This document shows, piece after piece, positions 34,218 through 46,175 of a DNA stretch of 64,000 nt. This stretch comes from Oikopleura dioica. Lineage: Eukaryota; Chordata; Appendicularia; Copelata; Oikopleuridae. The notes under the pieces were generated by a model. That model was given only the letters and a program-made list of their open reading frames with translations, was not told the DNA's origin and did not search any database. The DNA lies in contig OU015567.1 of assembly GCA_907165135.1 (NCBI GenBank), positions 3,601,001 to 3,665,000 of the forward strand, given 5' to 3'. How positions within the stretch are numbered: the first letter of the stretch is position 1; each line of letters opens with the position of its first letter. Made by a program: the position numbers and the translations under genes.

Positions 34218-34609
34218 CCGGAATACAAATTCGCTTAAATTTTATAATTTTCAAGGGGGAACGGGCCCGAATTGTTTCTTTTATGTTTTACAAGATTAAT
34301 TATTGAAAATTCTCAATATTTTTAATCGGCGGACAACCCCCTAAAGAAGAAGTGTAAATAAAAACCTATGATCATAACAGTGATCCAAAATATAGAACCA
34401 AGCGAAAGATAGCTGAAAAGCTGGCGATCTGTAGCGTTTCCATGTTTTGCCAGGCTCATTTTTGCAGTCATTTTTTTCTTCCATGTTTTCTCTTTTTCCA
34501 AATCTTCTTTTTGGGTACGAATGCTTCGAATGGTCAAAATTTCTTCAGGAAACAAATAAACTTTCTTCCCTTTTTGTCTTAAAACACCAACACAGTCGCA
34601 ATCGAGACA
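34218..34609 (-). pseudogene. Truncated copy A of the Cys-rich membrane protein gene
   Basis: Exon 1 (TIRSIRTQKEDLEKEKTWKK, then a TM segment LFSYLSLGSIFWITVMII), the intron and the first 14 bp of exon 2 are present and nearly identical to copy C at 38.4-38.8 kb. The copy stops abruptly at 34,217 next to the minisatellite, so most of the ectodomain exon is missing. Confidence 0.7.
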
Positions 34610-34716
34610 CTTTTAAACAAAGTTCTTTTATCTTTGTTATCGAAACTTAAATTACCTGGATTTTGCAATGAAATATTGCAATTTCCTTATTTGTTTCTTC
34701 TTCCATTACTAATGGA

Positions 34717-35024
34717 TAGGTAAACTTGATGAAAAATGAGCTCTTTTAAGAGGTTTTCTGTACATATTCTGAACCGTTAGAGCCTCCTCTACAAGCTCAT
34801 AAAGTGGGCTTTCTCCAGAAATGGGGAGAAGAAAAGTTATGAGCCCTTAACCCAGATTGGCCAAATTTCGGGACTTTGGAAGGCCTAAAACCCCTCAGGG
34901 CATGAGCAAAACCCCCAAGTATGAATAGTCAAAATGATCCCCAGCTTCTGAGGATTCTAAAACTGTATTATATTCCCTGATTTATAAGCTCTAAAAAGAG
35001 CTCATTTTTCATCAAGTTTACCTA
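34717..35024. mobile_element. 308-bp MITE with 8-bp target duplication
   Basis: Ends TAGGTAAACTTGATGAAAAA and its complement, with terminal inverted repeats of over 30 bp. It is flanked by CTAATGGA on both sides (34,709-34,716 and 35,025-35,032). The paralogous site near 38,911 has a single CTAATGGA and no insert, a natural empty site. An 8-bp duplication fits hAT or P superfamily elements. Confidence 0.85.
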
Positions 35025-35369
35025 CTAATGGACCATTAGCGATTTCTTTCTTGCTTACCAAAAATTTTGAAAGAAAATTTTTTATCACGTACAGAAGTTT
35101 CTGAGGCATATTCAAGGCATTCAGTTTTGCCGAATCTTGTGACATTTAAAAGGGAACAAAGGGGGAACTCAACTGTCATTATGCCAGACAAGAAGTCGTG
35201 AGTTGAAGATGGTTTTGGGATATTCTTGCTAGAAAGGTTCGCTTTTTCAAGTATATTTGTGGAAAATTTGCGAATGGAGGAAAATAAAACGACAATAAAT
35301 CCAATTTTTCGAAGAAGAATCCAGGTAGCCTAAGCTTTTTTTTAAACATCAAACGTATTTGCTCAAAAG

Positions 35370-35852
35370 TGTCTCGACTGCGACTGTATCGGTGTTTTGA
35401 GAGAGAAAGACAACCATGTTTATCTATTGCCAGAAGATGTTCTGACAACTCGGAGCATTCGCACTCAAAAAGAAGATTATGAAAAAGAGAAAACATGGAA
35501 GAAAAAAATCACTGCAAAAATGAGCCTGGCAAAACATGGAAACGCGACAGATCGTCAATTTTATAGTTATCTTTCGCTCGGTTCTGCGTTTTGGATCACT
35601 GTCATGATTATCGGTAAGTTCTTCGCCGTAAAGAAAAACCTAGAATTATCCTTTCAGAATTTTCTAACATTTTCTAGCAAATTTTTATTCTTTGGAGAAA
35701 TCACGCGGGGTGACAACTTTTCTGACCACGACTTGTCACCGAAACTATAAAAAATGCGTTCGAATGGCATCCATGGATTTCTGTGGACATTTGTTGAAGC
35801 AGTGCTATGAAACCCAAAAGTTTATCCTTCCTGAACCAGTTTCCATGATCGA
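35370..35852 (+). pseudogene. Truncated copy B of the Cys-rich membrane protein gene
   Basis: Exon 1, the intron and the start of exon 2 match copy D almost exactly (CHRNYKKCVRMASMDFCGHL). Homology ends after PVSMIE at about 35,852, and the frame then runs into unrelated sequence. The ectodomain is missing. Confidence 0.68.
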
Positions 35853-35883
35853 GGAAAAACTTTCATCGGAAAACTTTCATAAG

Positions 35884-37651
35884 TTACGATTGAAATTCGT
35901 TATAAATATGAATCATGTTGTGTAACTGTGTCTCAAGAATGTCAAGAAAGGATGATTCAATCGCGTCGACCATATTGAAATTAAGAACTATTTTTTCAAG
36001 TTTTTCAGCATTTGACTTCAATATAAAAGGGTTAACAAAATAATCAGAATCCATCCGTAGAGAGCCATTTCGAAAAATTCCGAAGGAAAAGAGATTCATT
36101 CCATTAAAAAAGTTTCCCTCGAGAAATTTGGCTATTTTTAAATTTCGGTATTCTTCTGGGATATTGATTTTGAATCCAAAACGCTTAGTCCCATTCAAGT
36201 TCATCTTAATTGTCGAAATATGTTTTATTTTGCCAAGGGAGTAAAACCAAGAATCAGGAATGATCATTTTGTAAAATTTTACTCCCGTGAACAGGTTCAT
36301 GCCTGGCGCCGGAAATTGCCCCTGTTCGTAAAGATTCTTTGAGAACTTCGGAAAAACGTCGTCGTGAAAAGAAAACTTAGGATTGCTTGTAACATGCATT
36401 TTCTTTTTCAATGGTTGTTGGACAAATTCAGTCTCGATATTTTCTTTTCGGAGGGTTTCAAAAGTACCTTTTTAAAAGCTTTGAATAGTCAATTTTTTAA
36501 AACCCTCTCCTTTATTATATTTGATTTCGAATATGATGTCAAAAACACTGTTTTGAATAAGTATTTTCTCGTCATGAATAAATCCATGCCCAAAGTATTC
36601 GCATTCGTCATTGTTCAAACCTTTCTGATCAGTATAGTAAGGATCATCTGCTGCAAACATTGTCGAATAACATTCTGATTTTTCTTCGTATTCAATTAGT
36701 GAGCCGATCCACTCGCGCCCAAGAGTAAGAAATTTTCCTTCTGCCTCCAAATGCAAAGAATAAAGTGTGTTTGAGAGATCGATACTTCTTGTCACGATTA
36801 TTAAAAGAAGTTTGCTCATGTCAATCTTAAAGGGGTCCAAATAAAGAATGAAATTATTTTAAGTAATTATAAGATTTCAACCCTTTTCAAAGAAATAACA
36901 TGGACTGGGTTCAACTCGCTTAGTTCTATGGGAATTTGAATCTCGTTCTTTTTCCAACCTTTCTCAAATTCTTCGTCCTTTCGGATTCTGTTCAGGGCCA
37001 TTGTGGTCGATAGTTTAATGTAATGATCGCCCAGCTTGACGCTCATCAAGTAGAATACTCCTTTGAAGCTGACTGAAGACACTTTCGCGTTAAAATGGTT
37101 GCTAGGTATGAAGCCCTGCGCTAACTTTACAAGAGTTTTGAATACATAAAATAACAGATAAGTGACTGTTAATGATTTCACTTCTTCTTTGAACTCTTCC
37201 TCAAAACGCCTTAAATTGTAATCAGGAGCATAGTAATAGCATTTGTCAATTTTTGCAGTTGGACGGCTTTTTATGGTTAAAAATGACATTTCTTCTATTT
37301 TAAAATGGATCATATTTTCGACCATTTTCAGATGACGACGACTGGAAAAACTTTTGTTCCTTTCTCTTCTCGACGGATTTCGATGTGATGAGTTCCGATT
37401 GATGATCCGAAGTGGAAGACGAAAAAACCTCTTCAACTTGAGCTTCACACAGTTGATATTCAATTGTAAAGACTTACATTGTATTCAGTCGATTCGGAAT
37501 GAAGATTGAAATGGCTCCAGTTTCTGTCAATCTTTGCAAGTTTCCGAGGGCATCGACCAAATAATGCTCGCCATTGAGAAAAGTGGACCCGGTAGACTTT
37601 AACGATTTCATTGATATTCTTTTCATTTCTTATTGCAATTTTTTTAATCAA
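35884..37651 (-). CDS. Family X protein, copy 1 (unrecognised, multi-exon)
   Basis: Exons read VYRVHFSQWRALFGRCPRKL, FSSSTSDHQSELITSKSVEK, CYYYAPDYNLRRFEEEFKEE, SFKGVFYLMSVKLGDHYIKL, KLLLIIVTRSIDLSNTLYSL, GREWIGSLIEYEEKSECYST, HVTSNPKFSFHDDVFPKFSK, and end NEFQS. Introns are 49-90 bp, mostly GT-AG. Comparison with copy 2 at 44.3 kb fixes the frames and joins. One junction (about 37,320) lacks the donor seen in copy 2, so this copy may be impaired. No signal peptide or known domain is seen. Roughly 440 residues. The gene lies between two blocks of the membrane protein cluster, antisense to copy B. Confidence 0.6.
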
Positions 37652-38813
37652 AAATAATTAAAAACTCAGAAAACCGTTCATAAGGGAAAAAAGAATGAGA
37701 AATATCTATTCGTTTCGAGATATCACCAAAATCCGAAAAAATAATCGGAAATGTTTCTTTTTGAATTTTGTCTCGATTCGCCAATCGACCATGTAAATGT
37801 TTAGGATCATGATGGGATCCGGTAACAAATCGAACACCACTATGCCATGTGTTGTCAGTAAAAATCGAGCCAGCTACTTCATCGGAAACTGAGAAGCCTG
37901 TGGAATTTTTATGCAGATTGAAAACAGGAACAAGTTTCTGGCGCGATTCAAATTTCTCACACTTGTAAAATTGGCAAGGACATCCGTTCAAACAGTGTTT
38001 CTGAAATGGACAGACTTCTCCGGCTCCCTTAGCTGATCTTGTCAGTTCGAAACACATTGAATCACATAGAGACACCGGATAAGTCCTTGTTGATTCCAAG
38101 ACGAGCGTTTTCGAGCAAAGATGACGGCAGACGTTTTGGTCGTAAAACTGTTTCTTCTGGCAGCGGAGAAGATTGACTTCAGTTTCTTCTCTTGTGAACT
38201 TAAGACCCGCAGTTTTCGCGTGCTCGATCATAGAAACCGGTTCGGGAAGGGTAAACTCTTGAGTTTCATAGCACTGCTTCAACAAATGTCCACAGTAGTC
38301 CATTGTTGCTGTTCTAACGCATATCTTATAGTTTCGATGACAAGTCGTCGTCAGAACAGTTGTTACTCCGCGTGATCTCTCCAAGGAATACAAATTCGCT
38401 AAAATTTTATAATTTTCAAGGGGGAACGGGCCCGGTTCTTTTAAAATCGGCCTTTTATGAATAATTCATAATGAATTGTTTCTTTTATTTTTTACAAGAT
38501 TAATTATTGAAAATTCTCAATATTTTTAATCGGCGGACAACCCCCTAAAGAAGAAGTGTAAATAAAAACCTATGATCATAACAGTGATCCAAAATATAGA
38601 ACCAAGCGAAAGATAGCTGAAAAGCTGGCGATCTGTAGCGTTTCCATGTTTTGCCAGGCTCATTTTTGCAGTCATTTTTTTCTTCCATGTTTTCTCTTTT
38701 TCCAAATCTTCTTTTTGGGTACGAATGCTTCGAATGGTCATAATTTCTTCAGGAAACAAATAAACTTTCTTCCCTTTTTGTCTTAAAACACCAACACAGT
38801 CGCAATCGAGACA
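37644..38813 (-). CDS. Copy C of the Cys-rich single-pass membrane protein
   Basis: Exon 1 (38,570-38,813) encodes a cytoplasmic part rich in Lys/Glu and one TM helix. A 171-bp intron joins in phase 1 to exon 2 (37,644-38,398), a ~250-residue ectodomain. This has CHRNYKICVRTATMDYCGHL, NVCRHLC, CPFQKHCLNGCPCQFYKCEK and further single cysteines. The topology is type II. The dense Cys pattern implies disulfides outside the cell. No known family recognised; part resembles Cys-rich channel ectodomains, but there is no second TM. A 5' exon may exist. Related copies: A, B, D. Confidence 0.58.
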
Positions 38814-39256
38814 CTTTTAAACAAAGTTCTTTTATCTTTGTTATCAAAACTTAAATTACCCGGATTTTGCAATGAAATATTGCAATATCCTTATTTGTTT
38901 CTTCTTCCATTACTAATGGACCATTAGCGATTTCTTTCTTGCTTACCAAAAATTTTGTAAGAAAAATTTTTATCACGTACAGAAGTTTCTGAGGCATATT
39001 CAAGGCATTCAGTTTTGCCGAATCTTGTGACATTTAAAAGGGAACAAAACGGGAACTCAACTGTCATTATGCCAGACAAGAAGTCGTGAGTTGAAGATCT
39101 TTTTGGGATATTCTTGCTAGAAAGGTTCGCTTTTTCAAGTATATTTGTCGTAAATTTGGAAATGGAAGAAAATAAAACGACAATAAATCCAATTTTTCGA
39201 AGAAGAATCCAGGTAACTTTAGTTTTTTTTAAACATCAAACGTCTTTACTCAATAG

Positions 39257-40244
39257 TGTCTCGACTGCGACTGTATCGGTGTTTTGAGAGAGAAAGACAA
39301 CCATGTTTATCTATTGCCAGAAGATGTTCTGACAACTCGGAGCATTCGCACTCAAAAAGAAGATTATGAAAAAGAGAAAACATGGAAGAAAAAAATCACT
39401 GCAAAAATGAGCCTTGCAAAACATGGAAACGCGACAGATCGTCAATTTTATAGTTATCTTTCGCTCGGTTCTGCGTTTTGGATCACTGTCATGATTATCG
39501 GTAAGTTCTTCGCCGTAAAGAAAAACCTAGAATTATCCTTTCAGAATTTTCTAACATTTTCTAGCAAATTTTTATTCTTTGGAGAAATCACGCGGGGTGA
39601 CAACTTTTCTGACCACGACTTGCCACCGAAACTATAAAAGATGCGTTCGAATGGCATCCATGGATTTCTGTGGACATTTGTTGAAGCAGTGCTATGAAAC
39701 TCAAGAGTTTATCCTTCCTAAACCGGTTTCCATGATCGAGGACGCAAGGACTGCGCCTCTTTTGTTCACAACTGAGGAAAATGATGTGAATTTTCGCCGC
39801 TGCCAGAAGAAACAGTTTTACGACCAAAATGTCTGCCGTCATCTCTGTTCAGAAACACTGGTCTTGGAATCAAAAAGGTCTAATCCGATATCACCCTGTG
39901 AGTCAATGTGTTTTGATTTGACAAGATCTTCGAAAGGAGCTGGAGAAATCTGCCCATTTCAGAAATACTGCTCGAATGGATGTCCGTGCCCTTTTTATGA
40001 TTGCGAGAAATTTGAATCTCGCCAGAAACTTGTCCCCGTTTTCGATCTTCAAATGGGCTCAATAAGCAACACAACTATTAATCAACAAATCGCTCATGCA
40101 ATGAATACGAATTTATATCAGAATCATTTTAGAAAATTCATCGGATCTCATCAACCTAAAAATTTACAGAGTAGATGGATAATTAGAAAAGACATTAAAA
40201 ACGTACATTTCCAATTATTCTTTCGGATCTTGGTGATACCGTAA
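39257..40244 (+). CDS. Copy D of the Cys-rich single-pass membrane protein
   Basis: Exon 1 39,257-39,500 (CLDCDCIGVLREKDNHVYLL, then FYSYLSLGSAFWITVMIIAN as TM), 64-bp GT-AG intron, exon 2 39,565-40,244. The ectodomain keeps the family Cys pattern (CQKKQFYDQNVCRHLC, CPFQKYCSNGCPCPFYDCEK), then diverges from copy C after KLVPVF. A possible first exon (ATGCCAGACAAGAAG near 39,069) would need a non-GT donor. Divergently placed to copy C, with about 440 bp between them. Confidence 0.58.
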
Positions 40245-40455
40245 AACGAACAAATGTATCAGATTCTTTTTTTCAATATGAACGGTTTTCTGAAAATCTT
40301 AGTTAAATGATTTATTATTTTTTATTTTGGTCTTTGTTATGTAAAATTGAATTAAAGTCGTAAGCAACGAGGGCTGGATTATTTGAAATCAATACAAATA
40401 AAAACCATCTAAACACCCATATTTCGGGAATTCGGCCATCCTTATTGCTGAATAA

Positions 40456-40662
40456 TGTGGGGTTCGATAAGTCAATCCACAATCCTCTGGTCACCAGGGG
40501 CGTCTCTATGCATTACCATTAACGACCACCTTATAAGCTGTGCTCCAACTGAATCTCAACAAGCTTGACAATATTCGGAATATTCGGAATAAACCAAATT
40601 ATCAAATTAACCAGAGAGTTTATACTTTTAACCATAAGGGTTCGATTTGTTCGAGCCCTACA
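40456..40662 (+). repeat. 5' LTR
   Basis: Starts TGTGGGGTTCGATAAG and ends GAGCCCTACA; 207 bp. Matches the 3' LTR with scattered differences and a small indel near CAACTGAATCTCAACAAG. The following TGGTGACTGAAGC is a plausible primer-binding site. Confidence 0.82.
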
Positions 40663-41188
40663 AATGGTGACTGAAGCTTCGAGCTGATGTCCCGGTCAAA
40701 AAGAGAGCCATCCATCACAGCCGTCATAACACTTCTACACTAGAGACACCGAAAACAACAGAATATAACTGCAACACAACAACACGACCAGCAAAAACTC
40801 ACCAACAAAACACATTACCAAACCGCATCAGTCTTAGCCAGAACAAGAACCTTCAATACACACCAAAGGACACCACAAGTGACAAACCTACAAGGACACT
40901 ATCACATGGACTTGGAAACTCGGTTTCCCTGTTGAATGAACACCCTGCTCATCCAAAGACAAAACTTCGTAAACTTCACCGTCCAAAGATCAACGTTGCT
41001 ATTTAGCGGTCACCGTCAGCGAACACCGATTAAATTAACAGCGTAATTATCCCGTTGGATACATCCGCAGAGCTGCACCAATTGATCTTTTGATAAATTG
41101 TGATAATTACCACCAAACATACGCAGCAGCTTCTCGGTAATAAACCGGAGACAGCCATCAACGAAATCTAGCCAGAGAGGGGAAAAAC

Positions 41189-41405
41189 ATGGAACTTACG
41201 AAATTTGAAAGAGAACACTTGGAATTCGCTCCGACATGGCATCGTCCCTACGACTGCACAGAAGAAGAGGATCTCATTTCTTTTCGACAATTTGTGAGAG
41301 AAATCGAGGTTTTCAAAGAAACCTACAAACTCAAAGCTGATGCAGCAATATATATTTCAATGCTCCGATAAGGAGGAGAGGCCCTAAACATCTGAGATTG
41401 ACTGC
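41189..41405 (+). pseudogene. Gag-like remnant of the LTR element
   Basis: MELTKFEREHLEFAPTWHRP and ISFRQFVREIEVFKETYKLK, then ISMLR, a stop, and GGEALN. The last part resembles the LRGEAL motif of Ty3/gypsy Gag, broken by a stop. About 70 residues remain of a normally much longer protein. Confidence 0.5.
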
Positions 41406-42663
41406 TACTTATCTGCCTCAAGTGACACCGACTCGGAAGATGATTCAAACTCGTATGTGACTTACGATTCTGACTCAGAATAATGAATTGGCTTGATTAA
41501 TAAGATGAGATAAATACGATCTGTGATGAAATAAAAAGGAGGGATGAAACTGAAAAAAAAGCAAAACATGATGCCGCTCTTTGAGAGAATATTGAAAAGA
41601 GAATGCAGCAATGATATGATGAGCATAAATCCGAGGAAGTCACCAGAAAATCAAAAGAATTCGAAGGAAAAACCCCGGCCGGGTTCGGAAAAGATGAGTT
41701 ACGATACGACCGCAGCTGAGACGCTGCGAGGGACCTCATATCGTACAATCCGAGAAGCAGGAAACGATATGACGGAAACAAATCTACTTCACTGGATGAT
41801 ACCAAGAATATGCGAGGTACAACGAGTCTACTCCATCCAAGTCACAGGTTTCTGATTTGAACATCGTAGTATATGAATGCAAATTAGCCCATCTATCGGC
41901 GCAGCTTGAGGACTGCAAATATGAGCCTTGAGCAGATGCTTTTAACATAGAAAACCGAATGTGCCGATCCAGCCGCTAGAATTGTACTCGCCGAGCTCCC
42001 CGTGATCGGTTACTTTGATAAGGACGACCCCGAAATTGGCCAACGCTATCTTATAGTAGTTGAGTCGGTTGGCTTCGAGGGGAAGTATTTGAACTTCTTA
42101 TACTACCTTGAAGGTTCCCTTGTCTGTCGATTCTTCTTCTAATGCTTGTTTTAGTAATCGCCGCTTTTCTAAAGTAATATGCGGATTGGAGTTGATTGGC
42201 CAACATCACATTACCCAGCGAAGAAGGAACAAAACTTGCTCTCACTCCCTATCGATGCCGGCTCGCAGACCTGCCAAGCTCACTAATTCGCCACTTCGCT
42301 ATGAAGCCTCAAGAGTTTCGCCGGAAACAAAAGGAGCTTGAAAAAGCATTTCCTCAGTTTACTTTTGCACGTGATCAGCTTCATCTGCCACGCAAAGCGG
42401 CACAGCGGCTCGAGCTCGAGCGAATCTTCTCTTCCCATCTTGCTAAGAGTTACATGAACATTACTACCAAATATCAGGAGCAGCTCGAGTTGCGCTGCAA
42501 TCTTTCTGAAAATTAGTCGAATTTCGATTTTATGAAATCTGTCCAATTAAGAGTAGAGTAAATTGCTGAATCCTTGTTTGCTTTTAGAATCATGTCCCGA
42601 CGAAGTCCAAAGCTTTCTGATCTATCTGATGATCCATAAAACAACCGTATTCCGACCGGAATT

Positions 42664-43270
42664 GTGAGGCCCTCCCGAATTGACAACAGGCAGTCATCTT
42701 CTTCAACCAGTGATGATGATGAAACAGAGAGCGTCATTCCTACGCCGGCCCCACGACAGTTATCAATCACAATTGATAATCCACCCGAAAGAGCTAGTCC
42801 TCCGGTCTTGGTGACCTTCAATGATGATCGTTCATCTAGAACTACTGGCTTTCCACGACAAACAGTTGCTATCCAATGGCCATTAACCAGGAATCAATTC
42901 TCTTCCAACCGTTTTTTGACATCTCGTAGGTTCGTTTCTCCTCCACTTTATAACAATCTTAGGCGATGCTGAAACTTTCCACGGCATTTCGATCGAAACT
43001 TTGACTAACTCCAGCAACAAATTCATCGCAAACCAACTATCGGCTCTTGGTCGGCAGCTACTATTGGGCGAGTGCCGTACTGTCTTCGAGGACGAAGATT
43101 CGATTCTTCTTTCTAGAATATTGTACGCCGATCTTCCCATCCAAATTGTAACAACCTTGTCGGGCGTTTTGCACGGCTGCTCCTGTCGTTACAACGGCCG
43201 ATTCGACACTCAGATAAGTGGAAAGTCGGTTCGAATGTCCGTGACCGTCAACTTGTCATCCCATTGCTAA
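42664..43270 (+). pseudogene. 3' ORF remnants of the LTR element
   Basis: A Ser/Pro-rich ORF (42,664-42,972) is followed, in another frame, by one to 43,270 containing NKFIANQLSALGRQLLLGEC and a few cysteines. The position before the 3' LTR would suit an envelope or accessory gene, but no fusion peptide or TM helix is visible. Frames are broken. Confidence 0.3.
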
Positions 43271-43669
43271 AAACGGAGATGATTAGCGACATGAGTAGTA
43301 ACAGGTCAGTCACTGTATCAAATTTATTACGACTTTTCCCTACTCGTCGATTTAAAGCCGAAAAATATTACACCGGCAACTGTTTTTGCGGTACTCTCAT
43401 GCTTCCTGTCCATATTCAATAGATCAGTAATAAAAGTTTCTTTGTTGATGTCTTTTTCATGCTGGTTTGACGTATCTTGTAACCGCTCAATCTTCTTGTT
43501 CATCATTGACATTTCCCTTAAATGCACAAATATGATTATTATATACCTATGAAAAAACGACCGCTCGTGCCGTTGGAAGAGATGGATCGAAAATTTTTCC
43601 ATCAACTTTTTTCTCCCATTTGTGCCACTTAACCATTAATTGACCGGATGTCCCTGGAGGTCCGAGAAT

Positions 43670-43880
43670 TGTGGGGTTCGATAAGTCGATCCATTATTCT
43701 CTGGTCACCAGGGGCGTCTCTATGCACTACCATTTACGACCACCTTATAAGCTGTGCCTCGACTGTGCCTCTTGTCAACAAGCTTGACAAGATTCGGAAT
43801 ATTCGGAATAAACCAAATTATCAAATTAACCAGAGAGTTAATATTTTGACCATCAGGGTTCGACTTGCTCGAGCCCTACA
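43670..43880 (+). repeat. 3' LTR
   Basis: TGTGGGGTTCGATAAG to GAGCCCTACA, 211 bp. Only a weak purine tract (GGAGGTCCGAG) precedes it. LTR differences suggest the insertion is not recent. Confidence 0.82.
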
Positions 43881-44349
43881 ATAGGGCCGTTTTGGGGTGT
43901 TGAGATTTGTGTTGATTTCAAATTATCTAGCCAACGTTGCCATTAAAGGCAGCGTCAATGATTCTTAAAATTTCAAGATCAAAAGAAAGGCCAATCGACA
44001 AAAATTGTACAGGTCCCGTTAGAGGGAGGTGCCTGGAACCGACAAAAAAATCCCGACAAAAATTTCATTATTTTCAAGTAAATTTCAGTAGCCCACCATT
44101 ATCTGCTTGGCTAAGGAAAGTCTCTCAAAACTGCCTTGAAATGTCCATTAAAGCCTATAATTTATAGGCTTAAAAGGCCATTTCTTCATTGTTTTAAGAA
44201 AAAACACTTCTCAAAAAACTTAAGAGTTATTTTTCTGAAGTGTCTTTTTTGAAAATTTTGTCGGAATTTTTATGTCGATTCCAGAAAATATTCCCCGTAA
44301 GGGGTTTTTTTAAGCGCACTCCCGTAAAGGGGTTAAGAAATAGTCAGTA

Positions 44350-46135
44350 AAATCGTTTAAGTCTACCGGATCCACTTTTATCAATGGGGAACATTATTTG
44401 GTGGATGCCCTCGGAAATTTACAAATATTGACAGAAACAGGAATTCGCTCGCTCTTTATCGCAAATCGACTGGAATTAATGTAGGCTTTCTCAACTAAAT
44501 ATCACTGATTTTAATTTTAAGAGGTTTTTTCATCTTCCATTTTGGATCTTCAATCGGAACTCATCAAATTGAAATTCGCCGAGAAGAGAAAGATACAAAA
44601 TTTTTTCCAGTTGTCGTCATCTGAAAAAGGTCGAAAGAAGGTAACATTTCTGTCATTCAAAATACTTTTGATCATAACAAGCCGTCCTTCTCGAAGAGAG
44701 GATAAGTGCTTTTACTATGCGCCCGATTATAATTTACAACGGTTCGAGGGAGAGTTTGAAAAGCAAGTCTTACATTCGTGAGTGGCCCTCAAATTTGGGG
44801 ATCCCAGTTCTTCTATTAGTAAATGATTTATTTAAAAGGAGCCTTAGCAAGGCCCTCAAACTCTGTCTAAGTTAGCGCAGGGCTTCATAGCTAGCAACCA
44901 CTTTAACGCAAAAGTGTCTTCTGTCAGCTTCAAAGGAGTATTCTACTTGATGAGCGTCAAGTTGGGTGATTATTACATCAAATTATCAACAACAATGGCC
45001 TTGAACAGAATCCGAAAAGACGAAGAATTGGAGAAAGGTTGGAAAAAGAACGAGATTCAAATTCCAAAAGAAATAAGGGACTTGAACCCAGTTCATGTCA
45101 TTTCTTTGAGAGGGGTCATGAATCATCAACTTCTAGTCACAACGATAATTTAATAAAAATACTCGAAACCCCTAAAAGATTGATATGAAGAAACTTCTTT
45201 TAATAATAGTGACAAGAAGTACCGAGCTCTCAAACACACTTTATACTTTGCTCTTGGAGGCAGAAGGAAGATTTCTTACTCTAGGCCGCGAGTGGATCGG
45301 CTCTCTTATTGAATATGAAGAAAAATCAATCTGCTTTTCGGCTTTGTTTGCGGATGATCCCTTCTATACTGATCAAAGAGGATTTAATAATGACGAATGC
45401 GAGTACTTTGGACATGGAATCATTCATGACGAGAAGATTCTCATTCAAAATACTGTTTTTGATATTATTTTTGAAATCAAATATGACTTAGGAGAGGGTA
45501 AGCTAACAAAAATAGCTAACAAAATATAAGCCCGAACTGTATAGTGATTAATAACCCTTTGAAAAGCAAATATTGAGCTCGAATTTGTCCAACAAAGATC
45601 TAAAAAGACAATGCACGTGACCAGCAATCCTGACTTCGCCTTCCATGACGACGTCTTTCCAAATCAATTCTTTAAGAAAGATTTTATCCAAAATCCGTTT
45701 CCACGTCCAGGCCTATACACAGGGGGAAACTTATTCAAAATTATTATTCCCGATTCTTTATTTTCGTCGCTAGACGAGTTGAATCATATTTCGACGATAA
45801 AAATGCCATTGATTAAAAATGCCACAGTGGACCGTTTTGGATTTCAAATTAATGTCAAAGACGAGAAACGAAATTTCAAAGAAACAAAAATTCTTGAAGG
45901 AAATTTTTTGAATGGGAAAAATCTTTTCTCTTTTGGGATCTCTCAAAATGGCTCTCTTTGGATGAATTCTGATTTTGTTGAAAAACCTTATATTTTGAGG
46001 ACGAATGCTGAAAAACTTACAGAAATAATTCTGAATTTCAATTTTGTTGGTACGAATGAATCGTCATTTATCCAAATTTTTGAGGAACAGTTACATTGCA
46101 TAAATAATAAAACAAATAACCCTCGCAATTATTAG
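44350..46135 (+). CDS. Family X protein, copy 2
   Basis: The exon order is the same as copy 1: FYQWGTLFGGCPRKFTNIDR, DLQSELIKLKFAEKRKIQNF, CFYYAPDYNLQRFEGEFEKQ, SFKGVFYLMSVKLGDYYIKL, KKLLLIIVTRSTELSNTLYT, ECEYFGHGIIHDEKILIQNT, HVTSNPDFAFHDDVFPNQFF. Introns are at matching places. The intron at 44,640-44,681 keeps the frame only with a GG-AG boundary. Protein about 440 residues, no recognised domain. The last exon could splice at 46,050 into the lectin-like exons at 46,176 (phase fits), which would make one longer secreted protein; this is uncertain. Confidence 0.6.
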
Positions 46136-46175
46136 CTGATAAAAGTTTTCCGAAGGAGATCAAAATTTCTTCTCA

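Larger units (their letters stand above)
40456..43880 (+). mobile_element. Degenerate or non-autonomous LTR retrotransposon
   Basis: Two LTRs of 207 and 211 bp flank about 3.0 kb. The inside has a broken Gag-like ORF, no reverse transcriptase, protease or integrase that I can see, and a C-terminal pair of ORFs. Flanks AATAA (left) and ATAGG (right) are not a clean target duplication. A Ty3/gypsy relative (larvacean Tor-like) is the best guess from the Gag fragment. It lies between membrane protein copy D and X copy 2. Confidence 0.75.
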
